Shown here: positions 47,805 to 56,037 of the stretch, in pieces
How positions within the stretch are numbered: the stretch's first letter is position 1
Layout of the letters: every line of letters begins with the position of its first letter
From: Janthinobacterium fluminis
GTDB lineage: Bacteria > Pseudomonadota > Gammaproteobacteria > Burkholderiales > Burkholderiaceae_D
Direction: 5' to 3'
NCBI RefSeq assembly: GCF_028595325.1
Contig: NZ_JAQQXR010000014.1
Coordinates: 1-64,000 of the forward strand
DNA: 64,000 nucleotides
Notes under the pieces: generated by a model
What the model saw: the letters and a program-made list of their open reading frames with translations, nothing else
Told to the model about the DNA's origin: nothing
The model's database searches: none
Position numbers and translations under genes: made by a program

Positions 47805-49376
47805 ATGCGCATGCCCGCCGGCGCGGTTCCGCCCCGCGCCCCCTCGACACTTTCGCTGCGCGTCGTCATCGGACTCACGGTCGTGGTCGGCATTGCGCTG
47901 GCCTCGGCGCTGGTCTACGCCGAGGCCGCGTTGCGCCTGCGCGACGACTACACGGCCGAAATCCGCGTCGAACTGGAGCGCCTGGCGGCCCTGACGGCGC
48001 TGGCGCTGCGCGAGCCGATCTGGCGCTACGAACCGGAGCAGGCCGACTCCATCATCGAGGCGGCCTTCGTCAACCCGGCCGTGCAAAGCATCACCGCCGT
48101 CGACAACAAGGGCGTGCCCTTCGCCTCGCGCAGCCGGTCGCATCCGGAACAAAGCCATCTGCTCGTGCTCGAACGCGACATCGTGCGCGGCGGCGCCGTG
48201 CTGGGGCGGCTGAACATCCAGATGTCGACGGCCGGCTACCAGGTGCGGCAGGACGCGGTGGCCAAGCAATACCTGCGCGCCGGGTTGCTGACCATGCTCG
48301 GCTCGCTGCTCTTCATCCTCGCCGTCATGCACTGGCGCTTCGCCCGGCCGGTGGCGCGCCTGCTGGCCGCCTCGCGCCACCTGTCGGCGGGCCGGCTCGA
48401 CGTGCCCATCGTCGCCGTGCGCGACGACGAACTGGGCGCGCTCGCCCACAGTCTCGATGAAACGCGCAAGTCGCTGCTGGACCTGTTCGGCAAGGTCGAA
48501 CAGCGCAACGTCGAACTGGGCGACGCCAATGAGCACCTGGAACAGCGCGTGGCCAACCGCACCCGCTCGCTGGAAGAGGCGCTGGCCACCCTCAGCCGGG
48601 CGCAGGAGGAAATCATCCAGGTGGAAAAGCTGGCCTCGCTGGGGCGCGTCGTGGCCGGCGTCGCCCACGAGTTGAACACGCCGCTGGGCAACGCGCTGAC
48701 GGTGGCGTGCACCATCGCCGACCTGCACAAGGAATTGCGCGCCGAGGACCTTGCCGGCAAGCTGCGCCGCAGCACGCTGCTGAATTTGCTCGACCGCGCC
48801 GACAGCGGCTTCGACATCCTGCTGCGCAACCTGGACCGCGCCGCCGCCATCGTCCACGATTTCAAGCAAGTGGCGGTGGACCAGACCAGCAACCAGCGCC
48901 GCAGCTTCGATCTAGCCAGCGTCAGCAACGAAGTGCTGACCCTGCTCAGTCCGGCCCTGCGGCGCGCCAACTGCAGCGTCGCGCTGACGGCGGCGCCCGG
49001 GCTGTACTGCGACAGCTTTCCCGGCCCCTACGGCCAGGTGTTGAGCAACCTGATCATGAACGCCGTGCTGCACGGCTATGCGGAGCGGCCCGAGGGCGGC
49101 GTCGTCGCCGTCGTCATCGCCCGCGCCGAGGCCCAGCAACTGACGCTGACGGTGCGCGACGATGGCTGCGGCATGAGCGAGGACGTGTGCAAGAAAATCT
49201 TCGACCCCTTCTTCACCACCAAGATGGGGCGCGGCGGCACCGGGCTGGGCATGAATATCGTGCAGGGCATCATCGTGCGCATACTAGGCGGCAGCATCGC
49301 CGTCAGCAGCGAGCCGGAGCGGGGCACGACGGTGCTCGTCACGCTGCCCGTCAGCGCGCCCAGCATCAAGGCTTGA
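47805..49376 (+). CDS. Membrane sensor histidine kinase
   Basis: A 523-residue kinase: TM1 (VVIGLTVVVGIALASALVY), periplasmic sensor (about 40-165), TM2 (LLTMLGSLLFILAVMHW), HAMP, coiled coil, H-box [11 protein letters not shown] with His288, and an ATPase domain ([34 protein letters not shown]). The H-box and FKQVAVDQT segment are like those of the kinase at 5762-8593. No response regulator is adjacent; the convergent neighbour is an orphan binding protein at 49405. Confidence 0.87.
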   Translation: MRMPAGAVPPRAPSTLSLRVVIGLTVVVGIALASALVYAEAALRLRDDYTAEIRVELERLAALTALALREPIWRYEPEQADSIIEAAFVNPAVQSITAVDNKGVPFASRSRSHPEQSHLLVLERDIVRGGAVLGRLNIQMSTAGYQVRQDAVAKQYLRAGLLTMLGSLLFILAVMHWRFARPVARLLAASRHLSAGRLDVPIVAVRDDELGALAHSLDETRKSLLDLFGKVEQRNVELGDANEHLEQRVANRTRSLEEALATLSRAQEEIIQVEKLASLGRVVAGVAHELNTPLGNALTVACTIADLHKELRAEDLAGKLRRSTLLNLLDRADSGFDILLRNLDRAAAIVHDFKQVAVDQTSNQRRSFDLASVSNEVLTLLSPALRRANCSVALTAAPGLYCDSFPGPYGQVLSNLIMNAVLHGYAERPEGGVVAVVIARAEAQQLTLTVRDDGCGMSEDVCKKIFDPFFTTKMGRGGTGLGMNIVQGIIVRILGGSIAVSSEPERGTTVLVTLPVSAPSIKA

Positions 49377-49380
49377 ACTT

Positions 49381-49400
49381 GAAAATCGTGGTCTGTCCCC
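49381..49400. repeat. Half copy of repeat family B
   Basis: GAAAATCGTGGTCTGTCCCC is one arm of family B between two convergent genes (4 bp after the kinase stop, 4 bp before the binding-protein stop). It is unpaired and so a solo relic. Confidence 0.75.
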
Positions 49401-49404
49401 AGCG

Positions 49405-50217
49405 CTAAGGCAGCGGCGCATCCAGTAATTTTTGCAACTGGCCGGATTTTTCCATCAGCAGCAGCTCGCGGTCGATCAACTCCTTCAAGGCCGCGCCGAC
49501 CGGGCTGGCCTTGGTGAACATCATGTGAAAGGCGTTGGCGCTCACGCCGGGCAGGGGCGCGTGGCCGAGTTCCGGGTCGTTGGCGAAGTCGTAGGCGCCC
49601 AGCCTGGACATGCCCTCTATCACCTCGATGTCCTCGGCGAAGACCTCGATGCGGCCCAGGTGCAGCATCTTGACCAGCGACACATAGTTGCCGGTGCGCG
49701 TCATCGCTTCCTTGTTGACTTCACCCAGCAGGGAGTAGGCGTAGCCGTAGATGCCGCCCAGGGTGTAGCGGTTCAAGTCGGCTTGGCGGCGCACGTCCAG
49801 GCCGTTCGGGTGGGTGCGGCGCGAATAAAAGTAATGGTAATGGGTTTGGTAGTAGGGGAGCGACAGGTGGTAGGCGGCGAGGCGCTCGGGGTTGCTGCTG
49901 GCGCTGAGCAGCATCTGGTACTGCGTGCCGCTGGCCAGCTCCTGCAGGCAGCGCTTCCACGGTAGCAGCCGGATGGTATGGCGGATGCCGTGGCGCGCGA
50001 AAATGGCCGCCACCACGTCCAGGGAATTGCCCCGCACCTCGGCGGTTTTGCCCCCGGCCTCGCGGCGGTAGTAGATATAGGGCGGCCATTCGGCGGCGTC
50101 GTCGCAGATGCCGATTGTGCCGCCGACCAGCGCGGCGGGCGTTTGCGCCTGTGCCGGCAGGGCGGCGAGCATGCCCGGCGCCAGCGTCAGCCAGGCTGTC
50201 AAGAATATGCATCGCAT
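49405..50217 (-). CDS. Periplasmic substrate-binding protein (SBP_bac_3-like)
   Basis: A 270-residue protein with a signal peptide (MRCIFLTAWLTLAPGMLAALPAQA in two parts, cleaved after about residue 24) and a fold like amino-acid-binding proteins (CDDAAEWPPYIYY, LLPWKRCLQELASG, AEDIEVIEGMSRLG). AAAGGATAGCG precedes the ATG. No transporter partners are adjacent; it converges on the histidine kinase gene, and could be a ligand sensor. The start 45 codons downstream of the open frame is used. Confidence 0.8.
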   Translation of the reverse strand: MRCIFLTAWLTLAPGMLAALPAQAQTPAALVGGTIGICDDAAEWPPYIYYRREAGGKTAEVRGNSLDVVAAIFARHGIRHTIRLLPWKRCLQELASGTQYQMLLSASSNPERLAAYHLSLPYYQTHYHYFYSRRTHPNGLDVRRQADLNRYTLGGIYGYAYSLLGEVNKEAMTRTGNYVSLVKMLHLGRIEVFAEDIEVIEGMSRLGAYDFANDPELGHAPLPGVSANAFHMMFTKASPVGAALKELIDRELLLMEKSGQLQKLLDAPLP

Positions 50218-50419
50218 CGCTATCCTTTCGCTTCCGCTAGTTGGAATGGCATCTGATTGCACCACTACACAGCCATCCTTGCCGGAAGGGCTGAAAGAAG
50301 GGGATGTTGTCGCTAGTATAGGCCAAACGGGGCCTGCCAACGCCCCCGCCATATCGATGTGGCGAGGCTGAAGCCCTTGCGCGTCTTTTCCGGCGACTGG
50401 GAGAAGGGCGGGCGTTGGA

Positions 50420-50448
50420 TTGACATCCTAACGAACGTTAGTTAGAAT
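50420..50448 (+). promoter_or_regulatory. Promoter with embedded TetR-type operator
   Basis: TTGACA (50420-50425) and TAGAAT (50443-50448) are exactly 17 bp apart, a near-consensus sigma-70 promoter. The spacer contains the palindrome CTAACGAACGTTAG (50428-50441). The downstream TetR protein (50808) probably binds it and represses the cupin-tetR operon. Confidence 0.8.
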
Positions 50449-50481
50449 GAATTTCTATTTCAACTTCTAGGAGTCTTCATC

Positions 50482-50802
50482 ATGATTTTGGTCCGGAAAG
50501 ATGAGCGTAATTGGTCTAATGCGGGAATCCCTGGGGTGCAAACCTGCCAGACATGGGAGGGCAAAGACGGTGGTGGCGGTTACTTCGCCAAGTTCCAGGC
50601 AGGGGCGGGTTTCCCCAAACATGCTCATCATGGAATGTGGGAGCAGATCATTGTTTTGTCAGGCGCACTCCGATTTAATCACGATGAAATGCGGGCTGGC
50701 GATGTGCTGCAAGTTCAAGGTATCGAGGAGCACGAAGTTCTTGCGCTGGAAGATTCGGTGGTGTTCGTGGCGCATCACAAAAACGATAAGAATGCGGAGT
50801 AG
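50482..50802 (+). CDS. Small cupin-domain protein
   Basis: A 106-residue single-cupin protein (FPKHAHHGMWEQIIVLSGALRF, then MRAGDVLQVQGIEEHEVLAL; metal-site His-x-His...Glu...His are present). Its function could be enzymatic or ligand-binding. TAGGAG precedes the ATG. It shares a promoter with the TetR gene 5 bp downstream, and is less GC-rich than the core chromosome. Confidence 0.8.
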   Translation: MILVRKDERNWSNAGIPGVQTCQTWEGKDGGGGYFAKFQAGAGFPKHAHHGMWEQIIVLSGALRFNHDEMRAGDVLQVQGIEEHEVLALEDSVVFVAHHKNDKNAE

Positions 50803-50807
50803 TCATT

Positions 50808-51413
50808 ATGGCGGCAGCATCTAAAAACAGTTCGACGCTCACGCGTGAATCAATCTTGGATGCCGCTATTCGCCTGTTTCAAAGTCATGGATTTAATGGG
50901 CTGGGAATGCGGCAAATAGCGGACAACTTGAATATCAAGGCTCCTAGCCTTTATCACCATTTTCCTTCAAAGGAGGTGCTGGCTCAACAAGCGCTGCTCC
51001 AATATCGCGAGAATCAAATGATTCGCTTGCGCCTCATTGAAGAGAAGGTGCTATTGGCCGATAGGCTGTATGGGTATGTAGAGCTGTTCGCTGAAATGCT
51101 GAGCGATGGAAGGCGCCCGTGCATGTACCTGGCGATGATGAATGAATCTACTTACAAAGAGGATTTTTGTGCTGAAGAGCTCAAATTGTTTGCCAAGCAG
51201 AATATTGATTGGCTCGAAAACGTGCTGAGAGAGGCACAGTATGGCGCCAACTCAAGAGCAGCGATTTCCGAGCGGAACATGGCGGAGATTATTTTTTCTT
51301 CTCTTGAGGGCGTGACGGTTATTTCCCTGGCGGACGAAAATCCATCTGAGGCTTTTCGCGAAAGGGCCGCTAATTTCCTGAAACTGGTAATCGGTGTGGC
51401 TGAGTCGCCATGA
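50808..51413 (+). CDS. TetR/AcrR-family transcriptional regulator
   Basis: A 201-residue repressor: N-terminal helix-turn-helix (ILDAAIRLFQSHGFNGLGMR, then IKAPSLYHHFPSKEVL) and an all-helical ligand domain. It probably represses its own operon through the palindrome in the promoter at 50428. The ligand is unknown; the cupin partner may relate to it. Lower GC suggests transfer. Confidence 0.88.
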   Translation: MAAASKNSSTLTRESILDAAIRLFQSHGFNGLGMRQIADNLNIKAPSLYHHFPSKEVLAQQALLQYRENQMIRLRLIEEKVLLADRLYGYVELFAEMLSDGRRPCMYLAMMNESTYKEDFCAEELKLFAKQNIDWLENVLREAQYGANSRAAISERNMAEIIFSSLEGVTVISLADENPSEAFRERAANFLKLVIGVAESP

Positions 51414-51483
51414 GTTCGCTAGATATGGAAAGGGTGTTAGTAAGCAGTTGACCCTAAGAGGACGGAATCGACAGCAAACTGGA

Positions 51484-51533
51484 AGTCGCGTGCTGCAAAC
51501 CGGGTAACTGTGAGATCGGATCGCGACTACTAC
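51484..51533. repeat. 50-bp repeat R1, left copy
   Basis: This 50-bp sequence matches 53307-53356 at about 46 of 50 positions in direct orientation. Each copy has inverted ends (AGTCGCG near the start, CGCGACT near the end). The copies bracket the hcp-lysozyme-immunity genes. Confidence 0.8.
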
Positions 51534-51569
51534 ATTTTAGTCATAACGCTGGGGGCTTCCACTCTTGCA

Positions 51570-52061
51570 CTAACAGATCCGATTTGATGCAAGATCCCAG
51601 CCCCCGGCCGTGTTCCCGCAGACGCCGCCCGCGATTCGCTGTTGAGTGTATTTCCACTTGGCTTTCGAATACTTGAGGCCCACGTGTTCAGAGAGCAACT
51701 CACCTTCGTGGATGGAAGGGCATACGCCACCGATGAGTACATTTTCCAGTTCAATTTCGAAATACTTGACCCGCGTACCATTACCGTCAGCACGCATGAA
51801 TTCCAATTTTGCCTTCGGGATTGTGCGCCCCATCGAACAATTTTGTAGCAATATCGGTGACGCAAGGTCGGCGATTTTTGTAATGACGACCTCGCCATGC
51901 TGGCAACGCTCAGCCGTGTGTCCGCCGCTAGTCGATGCTGTTGCTGATTTTGGTTGTGCGACTGACCAAGTCGCACTTTTGCATTCGATCCAGTCCTTGT
52001 GACCGTCATCGGCTGATTCACCTTTGATGCCGTCGATCTGAAGATAGACGTCTATTGCCAT
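51570..52061 (-). CDS. hcp: Hcp-family type VI secretion tube protein
   Basis: A 163-residue Hcp protein, starting MAIDVYLQIDGIKGES with GGAGG five nt before the ATG. Typical Hcp1 segments follow: HKDWIECKSATWSVAQP, KIADLASPILLQNC, KAKLEFMRADG, LKYSKAKWKYTQQ and GGWDLASN near the end. Hcp hexamers form the T6SS inner tube and can carry effectors. The frame stays open 84 codons upstream, but that extension lacks any family similarity. No other T6SS structural gene is present, so this is an orphan hcp, divergent from a lysozyme gene. Confidence 0.9.
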   Translation of the reverse strand: MAIDVYLQIDGIKGESADDGHKDWIECKSATWSVAQPKSATASTSGGHTAERCQHGEVVITKIADLASPILLQNCSMGRTIPKAKLEFMRADGNGTRVKYFEIELENVLIGGVCPSIHEGELLSEHVGLKYSKAKWKYTQQRIAGGVCGNTAGGWDLASNRIC

Positions 52062-52305
52062 GTCGCCTCCGATAGTGACTTCTGCACGTTGCAGGCCATA
52101 AGTTCCATTATTGACGCGAATTTCTCTGGGAATATTGGGGTGGGTCAACCAGGAATTTAGGAAGGTCCAGTGTGCGGCATCCCTGCTAAGTGCAGCAGGA
52201 CAAGTTGAGTCTTGCGTGAGATCATCGCTGCTCAGATGCTTCGCTGCTAGTGTTGAGCTTCCATAGGTAATGCCCAGTACCGCCCCCACCAGCCAGGAGG
52301 AATTT

Positions 52306-52815
52306 ATGGCCACTTCTGCTGTTCAAACGAATCCCAATGCAACGCTGTCGCTCAGTCCCGAGGCCCGTCGCCGAATGCGAACTCAACGCGAAGGCGTCGT
52401 TCGTGGCTATTACAATGACGGTCACGGCAACCGTGGACATTGTAGTTACGGTATCGGCATCTTGGTACATCGTGGCCCCTGCACTGCGGAAGAGTTGGGC
52501 AGGCCGCTGACGAGTGCTCAGATCGAATCCTCGTTTGCAAATGCGATCCGTGAGGCTGAGCATGCCGTCCGGCGAAACGTCACCAATCAGGCACTGACAC
52601 AAGCGCAATTTGACGCTTTGGTGAGCTATTCGTACAACACTGGTGCTCGTGGAGCACATGACACGTTTCAGCGTGTTGATCGCGGTGATTTGCGAGGTGC
52701 TGGGCGTTTAATTATGAGCAACACGTATTCAACTCAGCGTGGTCGCCGCGTTTTGATGCCGGGCTTGGTGCAGCGACGGGTAGAAGAAAGTGCCCCATTT
52801 TTGGAAGGGCAATAG
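52306..52815 (+). CDS. GH24-type lysozyme (putative T6SS effector)
   Basis: A 169-residue phage-type lysozyme that would cut peptidoglycan glycan strands. E29 (REG) and D38 (NDG) have the E-x8-D spacing of T4 lysozyme; CSYGIGIL follows, with S47 at the position of the catalytic Thr. Later segments ALTQAQFDALVSYSYNTGA and LIMSNTYS...GLVQRR are typical. It has no signal peptide and no holin, fitting export by the neighbouring Hcp. AGGAGG precedes the ATG. A phage relic is the alternative. Confidence 0.8.
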   Translation: MATSAVQTNPNATLSLSPEARRRMRTQREGVVRGYYNDGHGNRGHCSYGIGILVHRGPCTAEELGRPLTSAQIESSFANAIREAEHAVRRNVTNQALTQAQFDALVSYSYNTGARGAHDTFQRVDRGDLRGAGRLIMSNTYSTQRGRRVLMPGLVQRRVEESAPFLEGQ

Positions 52816-52818
52816 TTT

Positions 52819-53295
52819 ATGGCGCGCAAATGGATCTCAGCGGTTATTCTGGGTCTTGTCAGTGCCTCATGCTTGGCAGGCGATGGGGCACGTTCAGCCC
52901 TGTTTGGGCGTTGGGTGGTAACAGGGACAGCTGATGCCCAAGAAACCACATCACTTTCCAGTGACGATGCGGACAAGTTGACTGGCACCGATTTCATCGT
53001 CACGGCCGAGTCAGTGCGATTTTCAGATGAAATATGCGATAAGCCAAAGTTTAAGCAGGCTAGCTATGGCACGGCTGTTTTTTTTCGGCGAGAGTACAAA
53101 CTCGACCCAAGAAAATTACGCCTGCCTGATCCTGTGACGGAAATTACTATTGATTGTCTGGCACCGTCACCAATCAGTTTCGTCTACATTAAGGATAAGC
53201 GACACATCGTCTTTTTCTGGAAAGGCTTCTTCCTGAATGCGAAAATAGGTCGTGCGGGATTCGAACCTGCGACCGACGGATTAAAAGCCCGCTAG
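52819..53295 (+). CDS. Putative periplasmic immunity protein (3' end rearranged)
   Basis: A 158-codon frame 3 bp after the lysozyme stop. It starts with a signal peptide (MARKWISAVILGLVSASCLAG, in two parts) so would lie in the periplasm or be a lipoprotein, as expected for immunity to a cell-wall enzyme. The rest is unrecognised. Its last 15 residues (GRAGFEPATDGLKAR) are translated from a decayed tRNA-Lys copy, so the natural C-terminus and stop codon have been lost or replaced. Confidence 0.6.
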   Translation: MARKWISAVILGLVSASCLAGDGARSALFGRWVVTGTADAQETTSLSSDDADKLTGTDFIVTAESVRFSDEICDKPKFKQASYGTAVFFRREYKLDPRKLRLPDPVTEITIDCLAPSPISFVYIKDKRHIVFFWKGFFLNAKIGRAGFEPATDGLKAR

Positions 53296-53303
53296 GCTAA
53301 CTG
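53246..53303 (-). pseudogene. Decayed 3' portion of a tRNA-Lys
   Basis: On the minus strand the anticodon region CTTTTAATCCG, variable loop, T-arm GGTTCGAATCC and acceptor half resemble the three intact tRNA-Lys at 56833-57232, but the D-arm is mostly missing and several positions differ. Same orientation as the intact genes. It is a probable integration or recombination scar. Confidence 0.75.
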
Positions 53304-53306
53304 TTT

Positions 53307-53356
53307 AGTCGCGTGCTTCAAACCGGGTAACTGTCAGATCAGATCGCGACTGCTAC
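53307..53356. repeat. 50-bp repeat R1, right copy
   Basis: Second copy of the repeat at 51484-51533, beginning 4 bp after the tRNA-Lys remnant. Four or so substitutions separate the copies. Confidence 0.8.
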
Positions 53357-53389
53357 AACTTGGAGTGCGTCAGCGTCATCCAATCGTAT

Positions 53390-54301
53390 TCAGTCCTCGA
53401 CCAGGTTGTCGAATTTCCCGACAAGAAAGTCAATCAGAAGTCGTACAGCTGGCAACTGACCACGACGAGATGCAAAGACTGCATGGATGATCTCTCGCCG
53501 TGGCGTCCAGTCTGCCAATACTTGAACGAGCTCATTGTGTTCGAATTGCTCGGTCATCATCATGCGCGGCAGTTGGACAATCCCTACACCGGCGACTGCA
53601 GCAGCTCGCAGCGCCAGCATGGACCGCGTGACATAGCGCGGCTGATGTTTTACTTCCGCGTGCATATCGCCAGGACCAGTCAAGAGCCAGCGATGATCAT
53701 CTTGAGGTTGTCCCAAGTCCATGCTTGGCAAGCGGGAGAGATCGGTAGGCCCTGCCGGTATCCCAAACTTTCTGAGCAAATCTGGACTGGCGACCAGACA
53801 CTGCCCGCGATCTGAAAGTACGCGCATCACCAAATCGCTGTCCTCCAGTGGCGGCGGACGCACGCGGATGGCCAGGTCGATACCTTCTGCCACCAGATCC
53901 ACCTTTCGATTGGTTTCTTCGAGATGCAGCTCAACCCGAGGATGTAGCGCCATGAAGTCGGCGACCATTTCGCCCACTCGGGTCGATAGCAGGGCCACAG
54001 GGCAAGTCATGCGAATCACGCCTCGTGGTTCTGAATGGGTCAGGGCGATAGACTCTTCCGCGGCCTCGGCTTCGGTCAGCATGGCCCTGCAATGCATGTG
54101 ATAACCGCGTCCCGCCTCGGTGACGCCGAAACTTCGCGTAGTCCGCAAAAGCAGTTTGGTGCCCAGGCGCTCTTCCAGCTTTGCAATGCGGCGGCTGAGC
54201 TTGGACTTCGGAATACCCAGTGCCCTGCCGGCCGAGGCAAAGCCGCCATGCTCAACCACTTGGGCGAAGTAATACAGGTCGTTCAGGTCAAGCCGATTCA
54301 T
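53390..54301 (-). CDS. LysR-family transcriptional regulator
   Basis: A 303-residue regulator starting MNRLDLNDLYYFAQVVEHGG, with a winged helix (LGIPKSKLSRRIAKLEERLG) and an effector domain. It belongs to the AaeR/CrgA-like subgroup (VRPPPLEDSDLVMRVL). It is divergent, with 103 bp between starts, from the pirin and isochorismatase genes, which it most likely controls. The stretch lies just right of repeat R1. Confidence 0.87.
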   Translation of the reverse strand: MNRLDLNDLYYFAQVVEHGGFASAGRALGIPKSKLSRRIAKLEERLGTKLLLRTTRSFGVTEAGRGYHMHCRAMLTEAEAAEESIALTHSEPRGVIRMTCPVALLSTRVGEMVADFMALHPRVELHLEETNRKVDLVAEGIDLAIRVRPPPLEDSDLVMRVLSDRGQCLVASPDLLRKFGIPAGPTDLSRLPSMDLGQPQDDHRWLLTGPGDMHAEVKHQPRYVTRSMLALRAAAVAGVGIVQLPRMMMTEQFEHNELVQVLADWTPRREIIHAVFASRRGQLPAVRLLIDFLVGKFDNLVED

Positions 54302-54404
54302 TGTTCTACCCATGGAACGCTTTGGGCGATTATTGCACACTACCGGCCTCGTTGTTCCCTCGCTATGCTTCTCTATACCAAACTTACCAGGTAAGGAGAA
54401 GCAA

Positions 54405-55271
54405 ATGTTGAAGAAGATTCAAGGCATTTATACGGCGCCCCGCCCCCACTGGGTTGGCAACGGCTTTCCGGTACGTTCGCTATTCAGCTACAGCAGCCTC
54501 GGTGCGCAGTTAAGCCCTTTCCTGCTGCTGGATTACGCTGGGCCGGTACGTTTCGAACCATCCGAGCAGCGTCGTGGCGTTGGCGTGCATCCGCATCGTG
54601 GCTTTGAGACAGTCACGATTGTTTATGACGGCGAAGTCGAACATCGCGATTCGACCGGTTCAGGCGGTGTGATCGGCCCTGGCGACGTGCAATGGATGAC
54701 GGCAGCTTCCGGCATCCTGCATGAGGAGTTTCATTCTGAAGAGTTCACCCGGCGTGGCGGCCAGCTGGAGATGGTGCAGCTTTGGGTCAATCTGCCCGCG
54801 AGCGACAAAATGAGCCGGCCAGGTTACCAGTCGTTGCTGGATGCGCAGATCCCCAGCATCCCTTTGTCCGACGGAGCGGGGCGGGTGCGAGTGATCGCGG
54901 GCGAATTCGATGGCCACAAGGGACCAGCCAGTACGCACACGCCCATCAATGTGTGGGACATTCGGCTTGAACAAGGTGGCCGCACCAGCCTTCGCCTGCC
55001 CGTTGGGCACACCGCTGCGCTGGTGGTGCTGCATGGCGTAGTGCAGGTCAATGCTCAGGTGCTGCACCAGGCACAAATGGCGCATCTGGACCGAAGCGGC
55101 GATGAATTGGAGCTCACGGCTGATACCGATGCCGTGCTGCTGTTTCTTGGCGGCGAAGCGATTGATGAACCTATCGCCGGACACGGGCCTTTTGTGATGA
55201 ACACACAGGCCGAAATTAGCCAGGCTTTCGAAGATCTCGAAAGTGGCCGATTCGGGCGTATTGCCGCCTGA
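54405..55271 (+). CDS. Pirin-family protein
   Basis: A 288-residue bicupin of the pirin family. The metal-binding motif VGVHPHRGFETVTIVYDGEVEH is split by the iron ligands (H-x-H...E), followed by HEEFHSEEF. Bacterial pirins can act as quercetinase-like dioxygenases or redox sensors. AAGGAG precedes the ATG. It is the first gene of a three-gene operon with two isochorismatases. Confidence 0.9.
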   Translation: MLKKIQGIYTAPRPHWVGNGFPVRSLFSYSSLGAQLSPFLLLDYAGPVRFEPSEQRRGVGVHPHRGFETVTIVYDGEVEHRDSTGSGGVIGPGDVQWMTAASGILHEEFHSEEFTRRGGQLEMVQLWVNLPASDKMSRPGYQSLLDAQIPSIPLSDGAGRVRVIAGEFDGHKGPASTHTPINVWDIRLEQGGRTSLRLPVGHTAALVVLHGVVQVNAQVLHQAQMAHLDRSGDELELTADTDAVLLFLGGEAIDEPIAGHGPFVMNTQAEISQAFEDLESGRFGRIAA

Positions 55272-55304
55272 CTAACTTTGCTAGTTCAAAACCAGGAGAA
55301 TGAG

Positions 55305-55994
55305 ATGTCACTGACTCAAAACATTGCCAACTTTAACGGCTCCCGTCCCGTCATCGACCCCGATGATGCGGTGATGCTGTTGATCGATCATCAAAGCGGC
55401 CTGTTCCAGACCGTTAACGACATGCCCATGCCGAAGTTGCGCGCGCACGCTGCCGCATTGGCGAAGATGGCCACGCTGGCAAAAATGCCGGTCATCACTA
55501 CCGCGTCAGTGCCGCAAGGACCGAACGGTCCTCTGATTCCGGAGATTCACGAGAACGCGCCGCATGCCACATATGTAGCGCGCAAAGGCGAGATCAATGC
55601 TTGGGACAACCATGACTTCGTCGAAGCGGTCAAAGCTACCGGCCGCAATACGCTAATTATCGCCGGCACGATTACCAGTGTTTGCATGGCTTTCCCGGCC
55701 ATCAGCGCGGCGCATGCAGGCTACAAAGTCTTTGCAGTGGTAGATGCGTCGGGAACATATTCGAAGATGGCGCAGGAGATCACCTTGGCTCGCGTGGTGC
55801 AGGCAGGTGTTGTGCCGATGGATACCGCAGCGGTGGCGTCCGAGATCCAGCGCACTTGGCACCGCGATGACGCGCTGCAATGGGCTGAGGTTTATACCCA
55901 AATATTCCCTGAGTATGCGCTCCTGATTGAGAGCTATGGCAAAGCTCAGGATGTAGCGAGGAACAGCGAGATTCTTGATTCGCAGCGCGTCTGA
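55305..55994 (+). CDS. Isochorismatase-family hydrolase (YcaC-like)
   Basis: A 229-residue cysteine hydrolase. The segments [16 protein letters not shown] (catalytic Asp), the central Lys region, and [12 protein letters not shown] (nucleophile Cys) are intact and YcaC-like. Substrate unknown; not expected to hydrolyse isochorismate itself. AGGAGAATGAG precedes the ATG. It is followed by a related paralogue. Confidence 0.88.
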   Translation: MSLTQNIANFNGSRPVIDPDDAVMLLIDHQSGLFQTVNDMPMPKLRAHAAALAKMATLAKMPVITTASVPQGPNGPLIPEIHENAPHATYVARKGEINAWDNHDFVEAVKATGRNTLIIAGTITSVCMAFPAISAAHAGYKVFAVVDASGTYSKMAQEITLARVVQAGVVPMDTAAVASEIQRTWHRDDALQWAEVYTQIFPEYALLIESYGKAQDVARNSEILDSQRV

Positions 55995-56037
55995 GTGCTG
56001 CCGGCCGCCGGCCCGCTGCCGGCAAATGGAGATTGAG

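Noticed and set aside
52062-52313. An N-terminal 84-residue extension of Hcp
   Set aside because: A GGAGG site and the usual Hcp start MAIDVYLQ are at 52061; the extension has no Hcp similarity and would overlap the divergent lysozyme start.
53240-53303. A functional fourth tRNA-Lys
   Set aside because: The D-arm is largely missing and pairing in the acceptor cannot form, so only a remnant is called.
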